DNA of 64,000 nucleotides from NZ13-RE01 sp964612975 (GTDB lineage Bacteria > Dictyoglomota > Dictyoglomia > Dictyoglomales > Dictyoglomaceae): NCBI GenBank assembly GCA_964612975.1, contig CAZTGC010000002.1:152946-216945 (forward strand), given 5' to 3'. The notes under the pieces were generated by a model that was not told where the DNA came from, searched no databases, and saw only the letters and a program-made list of their open reading frames with translations. The position numbers and the translations under genes were made by a program. Each line of letters starts with the position of its first letter. Within the stretch, counting starts at the first letter, position 1. This document shows positions 52,977 through 61,866 of this stretch, one piece after another.

Positions 52977-53252
52977 ATGAAGAATTTATATGTTTTTTTA
53001 TTAACTTTTTCTACTATTTTTTTAGCAGAGCTTGGAGATAAGACCCAATTAGCTGTGTTATCCCTTTCTGCTCAGACAAAAGCGCCATTTATTGTATTTT
53101 TAGGTGCTTCATTTGCTTTATCCTTGCTAAGTTTTATAGGGGCATATTTAGGTTCTTTTTTATTTAAATTAATCCCAGAATCAATTATTAAGAAAATTAC
53201 TGGCTTGATATTCATCATAGTTGGATTTTTATTTCTTTTGAGAAAAAATTAA
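52977..53252 (+). CDS. Half-size GDT1/UPF0016 (TMEM165-like) cation transporter protein
   Basis: A 91-residue membrane protein with three hydrophobic helices and a single copy of the family motif AELGDKTQLAVL near residue 17. Most family members are about 190-220 residues with two such motifs and carry Mn2+ or Ca2+. Here one half only is encoded, with no second half nearby in the window, so it probably works as a homodimer or with a partner elsewhere. It has its own promoter and a good ribosome site. Confidence 0.85.
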   Translation: MKNLYVFLLTFSTIFLAELGDKTQLAVLSLSAQTKAPFIVFLGASFALSLLSFIGAYLGSFLFKLIPESIIKKITGLIFIIVGFLFLLRKN

Positions 53253-53334
53253 GAAAAAAATAGATTTAAATATATTTATCTTGAATTTTTATGGATTTTT
53301 ATCGAAAATCTATTTCTTTTTTGTTTTTGACTGT

Positions 53335-53362
53335 TTGCATTAGAATTTTTTTGTGATAGAAT
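53335..53362 (+). promoter_or_regulatory. Promoter for the rpoBC operon
   Basis: TTGCAT (53335-53340), a 16-bp spacer and the extended -10 TGaTAGAAT (53354-53362). The start would be near 53369, about 33 bases before ATG 53402. Upstream is an AT-only inverted repeat (53258-53267 with 53306-53315) too weak to call a terminator. Confidence 0.55.
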
Positions 53363-53401
53363 ATAGATTTGTCTTAATTTTAAAGAAAAGGAGATCGTAG
53401 G

Positions 53402-56400
53402 ATGAGCGGAGGGAAAATAAAAAGAGAGGTCTTTTGGCCAGAAAAATTTAATATAATAAACTTTTTGCCTAATTTATTAAAAATTCAGTACGAGTCCTTT
53501 AATTGGTTTCTAAATGTTGGTTTAAGAGAAATTCTTGAAGAATTTAATCCTATCGAATCATCACGACAAGGACTTTCCCTATACTTCCTTACTGATAAAG
53601 GAAATATTAAAATAACAGAACCATTAAAATCTCCAGAAGAATGTTTGGAAAAAGGTCTCACCTATGAGTCTGCTCTTTACGTGGATACAATGCTTATTAA
53701 GAAAGATATTGATAATCCTATCATACAACCTGTATTTTTTGGAAATATTCCAAGAATGACTGAAAGGGCAACCTTTGTCATCAATGGAACAGAAAGGGTA
53801 ATAGTCAATCAAATTATTCGTTCACCTGGTATATATTTTCAAGAAGAAGGACATAATATAATCGCAACATTAATTCCCGCAAGGGGAGGATGGATTGAAT
53901 TTGAAATAGATAATAATGGACTTATATATATCCACCCCAATGGAATGAAAAAGTTTTTAATATCTTTAGTGCTTAAAGCTTTAGGCTATGATTTGGAGTT
54001 CTTTAGAAATATACTTGAAGAGGATGATTTAATATATCTTGAAAATACCTTTGATAAAGATGGTGGGCTCTCGAGAACCGAGGCAATATTTGAGACCTGT
54101 GCAAGATTAAGACCTAGTGATGTGCCAAGTAAGGAGAAAGATGCTCTGGATCAGATAAGGCTAATATTATTTGATCCAAGGAGATATGATTTAGGAAGGG
54201 TGGGAAGATACAAGCTAAATCAAAGATTACGTCTTAATATTTCCTCAGATAATCATGCCTTTACTGAGGAGGATTTAATAGAGATTATTAAACATTTAAT
54301 ATGGGTAAAAAGGGGAAAGGAAGATGAAGATGATATAGATCATTTGGGAAATCGAAGGATAAGATCTGTGGGGGAACTTTTACAAATGCAATTTAGGACA
54401 GGTCTTGCAAGAGTTGAAAAAATTGTAAAAGAAAGAATGGCACTTCAAGGACCTGGGGAAGCTACACCTCAGAATTTGATAAGCACTCGTCCTTTGAATT
54501 CTGCCGTAAGAGAATTTTTTAACAGGAATCCTCTTTCTCAGTTTATGGACCAAACAAATCCTTTATCGGAACTTTCTCACAAAAGAAGAATTAGTGCCTT
54601 AGGTCCTGGTGGCTTAACAAGAGAAAGAGCAAGTTTCGAGGTTCGAGATATTCATCCATCTTATTATGGAAGAATTTGTCCCATAGAGACTCCTGAAGGC
54701 CCTAATGCTGGTTTGATTAACTATCTTGCTACTCTTTCTATTGTAGATGAATATGGCTTCTTGAGAACTCCATATTTTAGGGTAAAAGACGGTAGAGTTA
54801 CTAATGAGATAGTTCACCTCTCCGCAATGGAAGAAGAAGAATACACTATAGCTTCTTTTGATGTGCATCTAAATGAAAATAATGAAATAATCGATAGATT
54901 AGTAAATGCAAGAAGAAAGGGAAAATTTATTTTATGTTCTCCTAAGGAAATAAATTTCATAGGAACATCTCCATATCAGACAGTTAGTGTTTCTGCAGCT
55001 CTAATTCCATTTTTAGAACATGATGATGCTAACCGAGCTTTAATGGGAGCAAACATGCAAAGACAAGCTGTTCCTTTATTAAATCCAGAACCCCCCTTGG
55101 TTGGAACAGGAATAGAAGAAGTGGTTGCAAAAAACACTGGGTTTTTAGTAGTCTCTGATGTGGATGGGGTTGTTAAGAAGGTAACATCCTCAGAGATTGT
55201 TGTGGAAACGGATAACAAAGAAATAAAAACTTTCAATCTTATAAAGTATAGAAGAACCAATCAAGGGACTTCTTGCAATCAACGTCCTATTGTTGAGATA
55301 GGAGATAGAGTCAAAAAAGGAGATATATTAGCAGATGGTCCCTCCACCTCCAATGGTGTTCTTTCTTTGGGAAGAAATGTATTGGTGGCCTTTATGCCCT
55401 GGGGGGGGTATAATTATGAAGATGCAATAATTATTAGTGAAAGACTTGTAAAAGAAGATATTTTTACATCTATACATATTGAAGAATATGAGGTAAGAGC
55501 TCGGGATACAAAATTAGGTCCTGAGGAAATCACACGAGATATTCCTAATATTAGTGAAGAAGCAATTAGATATTTAGATAAAGATGGGATAATAATGATT
55601 GGAGCAGAGGTTGGGCCCAATGATATTTTAGTTGGGAAGGTAACCCCCAAAGGAGAAACAGAATTATCTCCTGAGGAAAGATTATTAAGAGCTATATTTG
55701 GTGAAAAATCACGAGAAATACGAGATACATCTTTAAGAATGCCCCATGGAGAATTGGGAAAGGTTATTGATGTGAAAGTTCTAACAAGAGATAAAGATGA
55801 GTTACCACCAGGTGTAAATAAAATTGTAAAAGTAAGAGTAGCACAAATAAGGAAAATTTCTGTAGGAGATAAATTAGCAGGAAGACATGGTAATAAAGGA
55901 GTTATTGCAACAATTCTTCCAGATGAAGATATGCCATATTTAGAAGATGGTACACCTGTAGATATAATACTTAATCCCTTAGGCGTGCCTTCACGAATGA
56001 ATGTGGGACAGATTTTGGAAACTCACTTAGGTTGGGCAGCAAAGGAATTAGGTATTTATGCTATTGTTCCTCCTTTTGATGAATTTATTGAAGAAAATAG
56101 ATCTGCAAATTTGGTAAAGCATATATTGAAAAAAGCAAATTTACCTGAGGATGGAAAAGTAGTTTTATATGATGGAAGAACGGGAGATCCCTTCGATCAG
56201 AGGGTAACTGTTGGTTATATGTATATAATGAAACTTATACATTTAGCAGATGATAAGATACATGCAAGATCTGTAGGGCCATATTCCTTGGTTACTCAAC
56301 AGCCTTTAGGTGGAAGAGCCCAATTTGGTGGACAAAGATTTGGAGAGATGGAGGTTTGGGCTTTAGAGGCCTATGGTGCAGCTCATATCTTAGAGGAGGT

Positions 56401-56599
56401 GTTAACTTATAAATCCGATGATATAAAGGGAAGAACAGAGGTTTATACTTCAATAGTAAATGCCTCTAATATTAAAGAACCTGGTATTCCTGAGTCCTTT
56501 AAAGTATTAGTTAGGGAACTTCAAGGCTTGGGAATCAAAGTATCTGCTTATGTTGGAGGGAAAATAGTTAATCTTTATAAAGCAGAAGACGAATCTTGA
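53402..56599 (+). CDS. rpoB: DNA-directed RNA polymerase beta subunit
   Basis: The catalytic beta subunit, 1065 residues, a short form without large lineage insertions. Landmarks are the rifampicin region LSQFMDQTNPLSELSHKRRISALGPG (split here as LSQFMDQTNPLSEL and SHKRRISALGPGGL), HPSYYGRICPIETPEGPNAG, RNVLVAFMPWGGYNYEDA and the C-terminal RFGEMEVWALEAYGAA. A GGAGATCG site precedes ATG 53402. Its own promoter lies just upstream and the usual rplL/rplJ genes are not directly before it. Confidence 0.98.
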   Translation: MSGGKIKREVFWPEKFNIINFLPNLLKIQYESFNWFLNVGLREILEEFNPIESSRQGLSLYFLTDKGNIKITEPLKSPEECLEKGLTYESALYVDTMLIKKDIDNPIIQPVFFGNIPRMTERATFVINGTERVIVNQIIRSPGIYFQEEGHNIIATLIPARGGWIEFEIDNNGLIYIHPNGMKKFLISLVLKALGYDLEFFRNILEEDDLIYLENTFDKDGGLSRTEAIFETCARLRPSDVPSKEKDALDQIRLILFDPRRYDLGRVGRYKLNQRLRLNISSDNHAFTEEDLIEIIKHLIWVKRGKEDEDDIDHLGNRRIRSVGELLQMQFRTGLARVEKIVKERMALQGPGEATPQNLISTRPLNSAVREFFNRNPLSQFMDQTNPLSELSHKRRISALGPGGLTRERASFEVRDIHPSYYGRICPIETPEGPNAGLINYLATLSIVDEYGFLRTPYFRVKDGRVTNEIVHLSAMEEEEYTIASFDVHLNENNEIIDRLVNARRKGKFILCSPKEINFIGTSPYQTVSVSAALIPFLEHDDANRALMGANMQRQAVPLLNPEPPLVGTGIEEVVAKNTGFLVVSDVDGVVKKVTSSEIVVETDNKEIKTFNLIKYRRTNQGTSCNQRPIVEIGDRVKKGDILADGPSTSNGVLSLGRNVLVAFMPWGGYNYEDAIIISERLVKEDIFTSIHIEEYEVRARDTKLGPEEITRDIPNISEEAIRYLDKDGIIMIGAEVGPNDILVGKVTPKGETELSPEERLLRAIFGEKSREIRDTSLRMPHGELGKVIDVKVLTRDKDELPPGVNKIVKVRVAQIRKISVGDKLAGRHGNKGVIATILPDEDMPYLEDGTPVDIILNPLGVPSRMNVGQILETHLGWAAKELGIYAIVPPFDEFIEENRSANLVKHILKKANLPEDGKVVLYDGRTGDPFDQRVTVGYMYIMKLIHLADDKIHARSVGPYSLVTQQPLGGRAQFGGQRFGEMEVWALEAYGAAHILEEVLTYKSDDIKGRTEVYTSIVNASNIKEPGIPESFKVLVRELQGLGIKVSAYVGGKIVNLYKAEDES

Positions 56600-56619
56600 G
56601 GGAAAGGGGAGAATTAAAA

Positions 56620-59600
56620 TTGAAGATAAAAGATTTTGATAAATTAGTTTTTAGTTTGGCCTCTCCAGAAGATATCTTAAATTGGTCTTATGGTGAGGTA
56701 AAGAAACCGGAAACTATTAACTATAGAACCTTAAGGCCAGAAAGGGATGGTTTATTCTGTGAAAAAATCTTTGGTCCTGTAAAAGATTTTGAGTGTAGTT
56801 GTGGTAAATATAAGGGACAAAAATTTGAAGGAATAATCTGTGATAGATGCGGAGTTACTGTAACGAGAAGTTCTGTAAGAAGGGAAAGAATGGGACATAT
56901 AGGCTTGGCAGTTCCTGTAGTACATATTTGGTATTTTAAAAATGTGCCCAATTATATTGGTTTATTACTTAATATTAGTAGTAAGGCATTAGAAGAGATC
57001 ATATATTTTCATAGTTATGTGGTTTTAGATTCTGGAGATACTGATCTTCCCAAAATTCAAGTCATGAGCGAAGAGGAATATGATCAGGCTTTGAAGAAAT
57101 ATGGAAATGTATTTAAAGTAGGCATGGGGGCTGAGTCAATAAAATATCTTTTAAAAGAGCTTGATCTTGAAAAGATTTCTTATGATTTAAAGAGACAGAT
57201 AGAAGAAACACAAGGTCAAAAAAAGGCTAAACTTATTAAAAGATTAGAGATAATAGAAAGCTTTAGATTATCTGGGAACAAACCTGAGTGGATGACTTTA
57301 GAGGTACTTCCTGTTATTCCTCCTGATCTAAGACCAATGGTGGAGCTTGAAGGAGGAAAATTTGCTACCTCAGATTTAAATGATTTATATAGAAGAGTAA
57401 TTAATAGAAACAATCGTCTTACAAAGTTATTGGAGATTAATGCTCCAGAGATTATTGTAAGAAATGAGAAAAGAATGCTCCAAGAAGCAGTGGACGCATT
57501 AATCGATAATGGAAGAAGAGGGAAACCAGTAACAAATGCCAGTGGAAGACCATTGAAATCTCTTTCAGATATATTGGAAGGGAAACAGGGAAGATTTAGA
57601 CAAAATCTTTTAGGAAAAAGAGTAGATTATTCTGGAAGAGCAGTAATAGTTGTTGGTCCAGATCTTAAAATACATCAATGTGGTTTACCTAAAAAAATGG
57701 CATTAGAGTTATTTAAACCCTTTGTAATGAATAAATTAATTGAAAAGGGTTTTGCTAATAATGTAAAGAATGCAAAGAAAAAGATAGAGAGAGAAAGTTC
57801 TGAGGTATGGGATGTATTAGATGAAATAATTAAAGAGAAATTAGTTTTATTAAATCGTGCTCCAACTCTTCATAGATTAAGTATTCAAGCCTTTGAGCCT
57901 AAATTGATAGATGGAAATGCTATACAATTACATCCTTTAGTATGTCCACCTTTTAATGCTGATTTTGATGGAGATCAAATGGCTGTACACGTACCTTTAT
58001 CTATTGAGGCTCAAGCAGAAGGAAGACTTCTGATGTTGTCATCATATAATCTTTTATCTCCTGCCCATGGAAAACCATTATCTCTACCTACCCAAGATAT
58101 TGTTATTGGATTGTATTATTTAACTTTGGAAATTCCTAATAGAAAAGGAGAAAATAGAATTTTTGCAACTCCTGAAGAAGCTTTAATGGAATTAGATAAC
58201 AAAGAGATCGATATGCATGCAAAGATCAAGGTATATGCAAAGAGTATTAGAGAAACCTTTGGATTTGATTTTGGAGAGAAGAAATTTGTAGAGACTACTC
58301 CAGGAAGGTTAATATTTAATGAAGTTCTGCCTCAAAAGTTAAGATATTTTAACGGAACATTAAATAGAAGAGAAATAAGAAAAATAGTAGAGAAATGTTT
58401 TCAGGAATATGGATGGGTAAAGACTGCGGAATTTTTAGATGATTTGAAGAAGATAGGATTTAAATATGCTACAAAAGCTGGGGTAAGTTTTTCTATTGTT
58501 GATATTGAGATACCACAAGAAGCTAAGAAAGTGGTAATAGAGAAAGCAGAGGAAGAGTCTGCAAATCTTCAAAGGATATTTGAAGAAGGAAAATATACAG
58601 AAGAGGAAAGATATAATAGAAGTATAGAAATATGGACAAAAGCTAGTGAAGAAGTAAAAGAAATAATGCTTGCTAATTTTGATCTTTTAAATTCTGTTTA
58701 TATGATGGCTTTTTCAGGAGCTCGAGGAAATGTGGACCAGGTAAAACAATTAGCAGCAATGAGGGGATTAATGGCAGATCCCTCTGGAAGAATAATGGAT
58801 ATTCCTATAAAATCTAGTTTTTATGAGGGTTTAAGTGTTTCAGAGCATTTTATATCCTCTTACGGTGCAAGGAAAGGTGTGGTAGATACTGCATTAAGAA
58901 CCTCAGATTCTGGATACCTAACAAGACGATTAGTAGATGTTGCTCAAAGTTTGGTTATTAGAATGGAAGATTGCGAAACTGACGATGGAATATATGTAGA
59001 AGCCTTAGAAGAGGAAGGGAAAATTTTATTATCTTTAAAAGATAGAATAATTGGAAGATTCTCTGCTGAAGATATCTATTCTCCTTCTGGAGAATTATTA
59101 GTTAGAAAGAATGAATATATTGATTTAGAAAAGGCAAGATTAATTGAAAAATCTGGAGTTAAGAGAATAAGAATTCGCTCTCCAATGACATGTAGAGCAG
59201 AAAGGGGTATTTGTCAAAAATGTTATGGGGAAGATTTAGCAACTCATAGTTTAGTTAATATCGGAGAGGCAGTGGGAATTATTGCTGCACAGTCTATCGG
59301 AGAACCTGGAACTCAATTGACCATGAGAACCTTCCACACAGGTGGAGTTGCCTTAACGTCTTTAAATTATCAGAATATCCAAACTAATATTTCGGGAAGA
59401 ATTTTCTTTAATAAAGATTCTCTAAGGATCTTTAAGAAAAAAGACATTTTAGGCATCGAGCAAGAGATTATAAGAGGTAAAGATGCAAAAGTTTTGATTA
59501 AAAGAGATGATAAAAATGAAGAATTAGTACTTCCTCAGGGTGCAATTCTAAATGTATATGATGGAGAGGAATTAACTAAAGGGATGATTGTGGCTTCTTT

Positions 59601-60891
59601 AAATCCAGCCTTAAAATATATATTTTCTCCATTTAATGCGAAAATAATTGATATACGCAAAGAGGAAGAAAAAGAAACTATAGAGTTCATTTTCAAAACT
59701 GTGTTATATAATCCTATAAGGAAAGAGATAAAATATGAGGAAGTAAAAGAAAAGCTTATTTGGTCCTTTACTTTGATTTTGCAAACAAAATTGGGAGAGA
59801 AAAAAGAAATTCCCCTTCCACAGGGATCCTTCTTCCTATTTAATATAGGAGACGAAATCTTTGAAGATGATATAATTGCTGAATATGATAGAGAACATTT
59901 AAGAATTCAAGCTTGTTCTAATGGTAATGTAGTAGAAATTGAGACTCATGGAGAAATTATAGATAAGGTAGTTGCAACAGGAGAGGCCTTTATACGTATT
60001 AAAACCAAAGATGGTGAGGAAGTATACTCTGTTCCCCGTGGGCTTAAAATAAACGTCAATGAAGGAGAAAATGTAGATTTTGGTACTGTTTTAAGTTATT
60101 TTCCTTCATACATGCAGAGAATTGCAAAAACCGAAGATATTATTCAGGGGTTACCAAGAGTAGAGGAATTGTTTGAAGCAAGAAAACCAAAGGGAAGATC
60201 TATACTTGCTCCTATAAGTGGGACTATTAAAATTGAGAGAACAAAGACTGGAGAAAGGGTAAAAATTAAAGGTTACGATGGAGAAGAGAAAATAATTCTG
60301 CTTCCCTCAAATTCTCAATTATTAGTTAAAGAAGGAGAGGAGATAGAAGCAGGTCAGGAAATGACAAAGGGCTATAAGAATCCCTTAGAAATTTTACAAA
60401 ATGAGGGTTTAGCTGCAGTCCAAAGGTATATTGTAGATGAAGTTCAAAAGGTATACATTAAACAAGGGGCTGAGATAAATGACAAACATGTTGAAGTAAT
60501 AGTAAGACAAATGACTAATAAAGTAAGAATAAAATCACCTGGAGATAGTAACTTTATTATAGGTCAATTAGTCAATAGAATCACCTTTGAGAAAGTTCAA
60601 AGGGAGTTAGAAAATCAAAATAAAATTCCTCCTCAGGCGGATCCTGTGTTGTTAGGAATAACAAAAGCTGCTTTAAGTACTGAAAGTGTAATATCTGCAG
60701 CCTCTTTCCAAGAGACTACTCGTGTTTTATCTGAAGCTGCTGTTAAGGGTAGGGAAGATAGCTTAGAGGGACTAAAGGAAAATGTTATAATTGGTAGAGT
60801 AATCCCAGCAGGAACAGGGTTATTCAAAAATATTATACCTAAAAAGATTTTAGAAAAGGAAATAGCTGAGATTCTGGAAGATGGTAGATAA
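56620..60891 (+). CDS. rpoC: DNA-directed RNA polymerase beta' subunit
   Basis: The largest catalytic subunit, about 1423 residues. The start is set at TTG 56620, seven bases after AAGGGGAG; an upstream in-frame TTG (56596) overlaps the rpoB stop. The first zinc site is CSCGKYKG...CDRCGV. The active-site Mg2+ triplet NADFDGDQMAVH has Asp 448, 450 and 452. The second zinc site is built from CETDDG, CRAERGICQKCYG. The bridge helix/trigger region is intact (SIGEPGTQLTMRTFHTGG). Rpb1-type C-terminal domains are standard. Confidence 0.97.
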   Translation: MKIKDFDKLVFSLASPEDILNWSYGEVKKPETINYRTLRPERDGLFCEKIFGPVKDFECSCGKYKGQKFEGIICDRCGVTVTRSSVRRERMGHIGLAVPVVHIWYFKNVPNYIGLLLNISSKALEEIIYFHSYVVLDSGDTDLPKIQVMSEEEYDQALKKYGNVFKVGMGAESIKYLLKELDLEKISYDLKRQIEETQGQKKAKLIKRLEIIESFRLSGNKPEWMTLEVLPVIPPDLRPMVELEGGKFATSDLNDLYRRVINRNNRLTKLLEINAPEIIVRNEKRMLQEAVDALIDNGRRGKPVTNASGRPLKSLSDILEGKQGRFRQNLLGKRVDYSGRAVIVVGPDLKIHQCGLPKKMALELFKPFVMNKLIEKGFANNVKNAKKKIERESSEVWDVLDEIIKEKLVLLNRAPTLHRLSIQAFEPKLIDGNAIQLHPLVCPPFNADFDGDQMAVHVPLSIEAQAEGRLLMLSSYNLLSPAHGKPLSLPTQDIVIGLYYLTLEIPNRKGENRIFATPEEALMELDNKEIDMHAKIKVYAKSIRETFGFDFGEKKFVETTPGRLIFNEVLPQKLRYFNGTLNRREIRKIVEKCFQEYGWVKTAEFLDDLKKIGFKYATKAGVSFSIVDIEIPQEAKKVVIEKAEEESANLQRIFEEGKYTEEERYNRSIEIWTKASEEVKEIMLANFDLLNSVYMMAFSGARGNVDQVKQLAAMRGLMADPSGRIMDIPIKSSFYEGLSVSEHFISSYGARKGVVDTALRTSDSGYLTRRLVDVAQSLVIRMEDCETDDGIYVEALEEEGKILLSLKDRIIGRFSAEDIYSPSGELLVRKNEYIDLEKARLIEKSGVKRIRIRSPMTCRAERGICQKCYGEDLATHSLVNIGEAVGIIAAQSIGEPGTQLTMRTFHTGGVALTSLNYQNIQTNISGRIFFNKDSLRIFKKKDILGIEQEIIRGKDAKVLIKRDDKNEELVLPQGAILNVYDGEELTKGMIVASLNPALKYIFSPFNAKIIDIRKEEEKETIEFIFKTVLYNPIRKEIKYEEVKEKLIWSFTLILQTKLGEKKEIPLPQGSFFLFNIGDEIFEDDIIAEYDREHLRIQACSNGNVVEIETHGEIIDKVVATGEAFIRIKTKDGEEVYSVPRGLKINVNEGENVDFGTVLSYFPSYMQRIAKTEDIIQGLPRVEELFEARKPKGRSILAPISGTIKIERTKTGERVKIKGYDGEEKIILLPSNSQLLVKEGEEIEAGQEMTKGYKNPLEILQNEGLAAVQRYIVDEVQKVYIKQGAEINDKHVEVIVRQMTNKVRIKSPGDSNFIIGQLVNRITFEKVQRELENQNKIPPQADPVLLGITKAALSTESVISAASFQETTRVLSEAAVKGREDSLEGLKENVIIGRVIPAGTGLFKNIIPKKILEKEIAEILEDGR

Positions 60892-60907
60892 AAAATGTGG
60901 TGGGGAC

Positions 60908-60937
60908 TTGACAAGAATATATATTAAATGATAAACT
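60908..60937 (+). promoter_or_regulatory. Promoter for rpsL-rpsG-fusA-tuf
   Basis: Perfect TTGACA (60908-60913), an 18-bp spacer and TAAACT (60932-60937) with TG one base upstream. This would give the translation genes a transcript separate from rpoBC. GGAGGTG (60980-60986) precedes the TTG start. Confidence 0.6.
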
Positions 60938-60991
60938 TTCACGCCTATCTATCTTTGAATTTTTACAGCTATAGAAATAGGAGGTGTAATT

Positions 60992-61378
60992 TTGCCAACA
61001 GTTAATCAATTAGTTAAAAGGGTAAGAGAATTAAAGAAAAGAAAAAGCAAATCTCCTGCATTGGAGGGAAATCCTCAAAAAAGAGGAGTTTGTTTGCGTG
61101 TTACAACACAGACTCCCAAAAAGCCTAATTCTGCTTTAAGAAAGGTGGCTCGAGTAAGATTGACCAATGGAGTAGAAATATGGGCCTACATTCCAGGAAT
61201 AGGACATAACTTGCAGGAACACTCGGTGGTATTAGTTAGAGGGGGGCGTGTTAAGGATCTACCTGGTGTTCGTTACCATATAATAAGAGGAACCTTAGAT
61301 GCTGGAGGAGTTGAAGGAAGAAAACAAGGAAGATCAAAGTATGGAGCGAAGAGACCAAAAGAAGGAGGTAAAAAATAA
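60992..61378 (+). CDS. rpsL: Ribosomal protein S12
   Basis: The 30S decoding-centre protein, 128 residues. It starts with TTG 60992 behind ATAGGAGGTG and encodes PTVNQLVKRVRELK. The decoding loop TPKKPNSALRKVARV and the conserved GGRVKDLPGVRYH are intact, with Lys at the classic streptomycin-resistance positions, meaning wild type. Its stop overlaps the rpsG start codon by one base. Confidence 0.98.
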   Translation: MPTVNQLVKRVRELKKRKSKSPALEGNPQKRGVCLRVTTQTPKKPNSALRKVARVRLTNGVEIWAYIPGIGHNLQEHSVVLVRGGRVKDLPGVRYHIIRGTLDAGGVEGRKQGRSKYGAKRPKEGGKK

Positions 61379-61848
61379 TGCCACGTAGAGGGCCAGCATC
61401 TATTAGAAAAATCCCTCCAGATCCTGTTTATAATAGTGTTTTAATACAAAAATTAATTAATAAAGTAATGTTTAATGGAAAGAAAAGTGTTGCTGAGAAA
61501 GTTGTTTATGGTGCAATGGAAATCATTAGAGAGCGAACCAAACAGAATCCATTGGAAATTGTTGAAAAGGCTGTGCAAAATGTGACACCTCTTTTAGAAG
61601 TGAGACCAAGAAGGGTTGGGGGAGCTACATATCAAGTCCCTATAGAGGTTTCACCACGAAGGGGACTTTCCTTAGCATTAAGATGGATGGTTAAAGCTGC
61701 GAGAGAAAGAAAGGGTATGCCAATGAAGGAAAGATTAGCTAATGAAATTTTAGATGCTTTAAATAATACTGGCGGTGCTATTAAGAAAAAAGACGAGACG
61801 CATCGTATGGCAGAAGCAAATAAGGCTTTTGCTCATTATAGATGGTAA
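61378..61848 (+). CDS. rpsG: Ribosomal protein S7
   Basis: A 30S head protein that nucleates 16S rRNA folding, 156 residues. It has MPRRGPASIRKIPPDP, VRPRRVGGATYQVPIEV and the C-terminal THRMAEANKAFAHYRW. ATG 61378 shares its A with the rpsL stop codon. In the str operon S7 often represses its own message, but no clear operator fold was recognised here. Confidence 0.98.
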   Translation: MPRRGPASIRKIPPDPVYNSVLIQKLINKVMFNGKKSVAEKVVYGAMEIIRERTKQNPLEIVEKAVQNVTPLLEVRPRRVGGATYQVPIEVSPRRGLSLALRWMVKAARERKGMPMKERLANEILDALNNTGGAIKKKDETHRMAEANKAFAHYRW

Positions 61849-61866
61849 TAAAGGAGGAAAATTAGA

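Noticed and set aside
53258..53315. Inverted repeat before rpoB as a terminator
   Set aside because: The stem is ten almost pure A/T pairs with a loop of about 38 bases, too weak to call; composition makes such repeats common here.
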